From Verrucomicrobiales bacterium (GTDB lineage: Bacteria; Verrucomicrobiota; Verrucomicrobiia; Verrucomicrobiales; DEV007), in assembly GCA_024638765.1 (NCBI GenBank), contig JAHEJT010000024.1, forward strand, positions 1 through 44,307: a DNA stretch of 44,307 nt, given 5' to 3'. The position numbers and the translations under genes were made by a program. Below, one piece after another: positions 42,307 through 44,307 of this stretch. Within the stretch, counting starts at the first letter, position 1; each line of letters begins with the position of its first letter. The notes below the pieces were generated by a model that ran no database searches, was not told where the DNA came from, and saw only the letters and a list, made by a program, of their open reading frames with translations.

Positions 42307-43614
42307 CTACTTGTTGTTGCGGAAGTATTCTTTCGTGCCGTGGGCGGTGATGGCTTCGCCGATCCGGGTGAGGGCGTGGATGTAGGCGGCGGTGCGCATA
42401 TCGACGTCGTGAATTTCAGCCAGCTCGCTGACGGCGCGGTATTCGCGCGTCATGATGAGGTGGAGCTTGGCGTGCACTTCTTCCTCGGTCCAATAGTAAC
42501 CGGCCTTGTTTTGGACCCACTCGAAGTAACTGACGGTGACGCCCCCGGCGTTGGCGAGAATGTCCGGGATAACGAAGACTCCGTGCTCGCGGAGGACGGG
42601 ATCGGCGGCGGATTCCACGGGCCCGTTGGCCACTTCCAGGATGGTCCGGGCCTTGATGCGGGAGGCGTTTTCGGAAGTAATGACGCATTCGAGCGCGGCG
42701 GGCACCAGGATATCGACGTCCAGCTCCAGGAGTTCTTCGTTGCTGATTCGGGAGGTATCGATCAGTTCACAGAGCGAATCCGTGCAGTAAACGGGGTGAA
42801 GCCGGTGCGTGGATTGCTTTGCCTGGATCAAACTGGGCACATGGAATCCTTCTTCGCGGTAAATGCCTCCCTGGGAATCGCTGACGGCGACGACACGGTA
42901 ACCGTCGGCATGGAGCAGGCGGGCGATGCTCTGTCCGGCGTTACCGAATCCCTGCACGGCGACGGTGACATTTTCCGGTTTCCAGCCGCGCTGCTTCTCG
43001 TGTTCCTTGACGCAGAAATACGCGCCTCGGCCGGTGGCATCGAGACGTCCCTGGCTGCCGCCGAGGGGAATCGGTTTGCCTGTGATGACCGCCGGAATGT
43101 GGTGGCGTCGGATCTTCGAGAATTCGTCCATCATCCAGCCCATGATCATGGGATTGGTGTAGACATCGGGAGCGGGGACATCGGTCTCCGGTCCGATGAA
43201 GTCGGCGATCCGCTGGATAAACCCCCGGCTGAGGCGTTCCAGTTCCATGGGGGAGAGTTCCTTGGGATTGACGATGACGCCCCCCTTGGCGCCGCCGAAG
43301 GGGATATTGACGACGGCGGTCTTACAGGTCATCCAGAAGGCGAGGGCCTTGACCTCGCTGAGGTTGACGTCCGGATGATAGCGAATGCCGCCCTTGCTCG
43401 GGCCGCGGGTATCGTCGTGACGGACGCGATAGCCCTCGAACACGCGCATGCTGCCGTCGTCCATCCGGATTGGGATGGAGACATGGATCATCATCTTGGG
43501 ATACTTGAGGCGCTCGATCGCTTCCGAGTGAATGTTTGCGAATTTGAACGCGTGATCCAGGTTCTGAATTGCGTCGAGGAAGACGTCGGGTTCCGGAGCC
43601 TTCGGCGTGTGCAT
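42307..43614 (-). CDS. gdhA: Glutamate dehydrogenase (Glu/Leu/Phe/Val dehydrogenase family)
   Basis: The enzyme interconverts glutamate and 2-oxoglutarate plus ammonia, joining nitrogen and carbon metabolism. The 435 residues show GPSKGGIRYHPDVNLSEVKA, MTCKTAVVNIPFGGAKGGV with the catalytic Lys region, DVPAPDVYTNPMIMGWMMDE, GQGFGNAG-type dinucleotide loop as VAVQGFGNAGQSIA, and VPAALECVITSENA, ILEVANGPV, VIPDILANAGGVTVSYFEWV. Length and motifs match the hexameric small GDH class. NAD versus NADP use is not settled; no clear acidic residue after the last beta strand was checked. It is divergent from the unknown gene at 43685. Confidence 0.96.
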   Translation of the reverse strand: MHTPKAPEPDVFLDAIQNLDHAFKFANIHSEAIERLKYPKMMIHVSIPIRMDDGSMRVFEGYRVRHDDTRGPSKGGIRYHPDVNLSEVKALAFWMTCKTAVVNIPFGGAKGGVIVNPKELSPMELERLSRGFIQRIADFIGPETDVPAPDVYTNPMIMGWMMDEFSKIRRHHIPAVITGKPIPLGGSQGRLDATGRGAYFCVKEHEKQRGWKPENVTVAVQGFGNAGQSIARLLHADGYRVVAVSDSQGGIYREEGFHVPSLIQAKQSTHRLHPVYCTDSLCELIDTSRISNEELLELDVDILVPAALECVITSENASRIKARTILEVANGPVESAADPVLREHGVFVIPDILANAGGVTVSYFEWVQNKAGYYWTEEEVHAKLHLIMTREYRAVSELAEIHDVDMRTAAYIHALTRIGEAITAHGTKEYFRNNK

Positions 43615-43684
43615 GACGATAGTTTAATCCTTTTGCACGGAAATGACAGAAATCGTGCGGCTTATTTGACAGACAGGCACCGCA

Positions 43685-44278
43685 ATGCGGAGAGTGAACT
43701 GGTTCCAAGATAAGATGGTGCTCCAGAGATTTCATTGCGAACAGTTAGCACGTTGTCCTTATTTGCCTCTGCCGGAAGAGGTGATGACTGCGGCGGCCAT
43801 GGGCGCGGTGCGCGGGGAGAGCCCCCCGCTCTTTTATGAGACGGCACTGATGTGTGCGCATTCGTTGTGGTTGCAGGGATACCCGGCGCAATCACTGCTC
43901 CTCATCAACCGGGCGCTGGGCGCGGATTTGCAGGGGGATGAATCCATTTTACGAAAATGGCCTTTGCCTTACGCAGCGGCGCTTTGGGTGATGTCGCATC
44001 GTCAAGCGGATCAGTTCATTGGAAATCCGAGGAGGCATTACCAGCATCTGGCGACGCGGATGGTGGAGCCGCGCAAATCGCAGCGCGCCTGGCGGGCGTG
44101 GGCGTGCTGGTACCTGGCGCGCCTGGTGTTTCCCGATTATCCGGCGGATGAAGAGCAAATCCGCGATGAAGGAGTGGTGGAGCCACGGCGCGAAGAAATC
44201 GTGGATGGATTGGACGCGGAAGGGATACCGGGCGAGGTGGAGCTCTGGGAGGAAGCGGTGGGGCCTTTTGAAGGATGA
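43685..44278 (+). CDS. Unknown 197-residue protein
   Basis: I do not recognise this protein. It is soluble and helical, with SLLLINRALGADL in the middle, suggestive of a TPR-like helical pair, then a Trp/Arg-rich stretch (KSQRAWRAWACWYLARLVFP) and an acidic tail. A start at 43685 (ATG) is plausible; no strong ribosome site is visible. The last codons (GAA GGA TGA) are the first unit of a heptanucleotide tandem repeat, so the C-terminus may differ between related strains. Expression is divergent from gdhA across 70 bp. It may belong to a conserved hypothetical family of PVC bacteria, but that is a guess. Confidence 0.7.
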   Translation: MRRVNWFQDKMVLQRFHCEQLARCPYLPLPEEVMTAAAMGAVRGESPPLFYETALMCAHSLWLQGYPAQSLLLINRALGADLQGDESILRKWPLPYAAALWVMSHRQADQFIGNPRRHYQHLATRMVEPRKSQRAWRAWACWYLARLVFPDYPADEEQIRDEGVVEPRREEIVDGLDAEGIPGEVELWEEAVGPFEG

Positions 44279-44307
44279 AGGATGAAGGATGAAGGATGAA
44301 GGATGAA
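44270..44307. repeat. Heptanucleotide tandem repeat (GAAGGAT)n, cut by window end
   Basis: GAAGGAT is repeated five times without error from 44270 to 44304 and a sixth copy starts and is cut by the window edge. The array starts inside the last codons and stop codon of the preceding gene. A 7-bp unit is not a multiple of three, so copy-number change could shift a frame, but here it lies at the very end of the gene. Confidence 0.9.

Noticed and set aside
43666..43671. Perfect TTGACA upstream of the unknown gene at 43685
   Set aside because: It is only 13 bp from the start codon, so it cannot be a -35 for that gene, and no -10 partner is seen for gdhA.
42340..43713. Long open frame (457 codons) on the + strand opposite glutamate dehydrogenase
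   Set aside because: The minus-strand frame encodes a complete, clearly conserved glutamate dehydrogenase; the antisense frame has no family-like motifs and is an effect of high GC codon use.

Overview
This 44.3 kb window is high-GC chromosomal DNA from a Gram-negative-type bacterium. A PEP-CTERM surface protein, SMP-30/PdxH housekeeping genes, GYF-RDD and zinc-finger membrane proteins and a large envelope-polysaccharide locus together suggest the PVC superphylum, most likely Verrucomicrobiota. That assignment is inference: there is no rRNA or other phylogenetic marker gene here. No tRNA, rRNA, CRISPR array, transposase or phage gene was seen.

Region 1 (1-20773) is an exopolysaccharide/capsule locus. 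On the + strand are the end of a GT4 glycosyltransferase, a polyprenyl-phosphate sugar transferase that would start the repeat unit, and a methyltransferase. Convergent to these, a long minus-strand run reads 20773 to 3102: GDP-mannose 6-dehydrogenase (algD-like), UDP-GlcNAc 4-epimerase (wbpP-like), methyltransferase, GT2, a GT39-like membrane glycosyltransferase, an MBOAT/SGNH O-acyl-transfer pair, GT4, sulfotransferase, a methyltransferase-like protein, a Wzx-type flippase, GT4 and an AsnB-type amidotransferase. One methyltransferase (15352-16083) lies on the opposite strand inside the run. The gene content predicts an acidic glycan containing uronic acid and N-acetylhexosamine, with acyl, sulfate and perhaps amide decorations. 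No obvious Wzy polymerase, Wzc or Wza is present.

Region 2 (20875-27073) holds a VanZ-like protein with an extra beta-rich domain, pdxH, hpt, an orphan MoaD-like carrier, an SMP-30 family lactonase, a PEP-CTERM protein with a hairpin-bearing leader, and an MFS transporter.

Region 3 (27142-34670) has a four-gene membrane cluster (GYF-RDD protein and two B-box-like zinc-finger membrane proteins around a 372-residue membrane protein). It then has a polysaccharide deacetylase divergent from a translationally coupled fold-type III PLP decarboxylase and ATP-grasp ligase, followed by a second sulfotransferase.

Region 4 (34765-42221) is a MoxR-type operon: DUF4129, DUF4350, MoxR, DUF58, SpoIIM-like, RDD. 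The order resembles the mycobacterial moxR2 locus. A 227-bp TA-flanked foldback element (MITE-like) sits between the SpoIIM-like and RDD genes and supplies the stop codon of the former. The window ends with a glutamate dehydrogenase, an unknown 197-residue protein and a heptanucleotide tandem repeat cut by the window edge.
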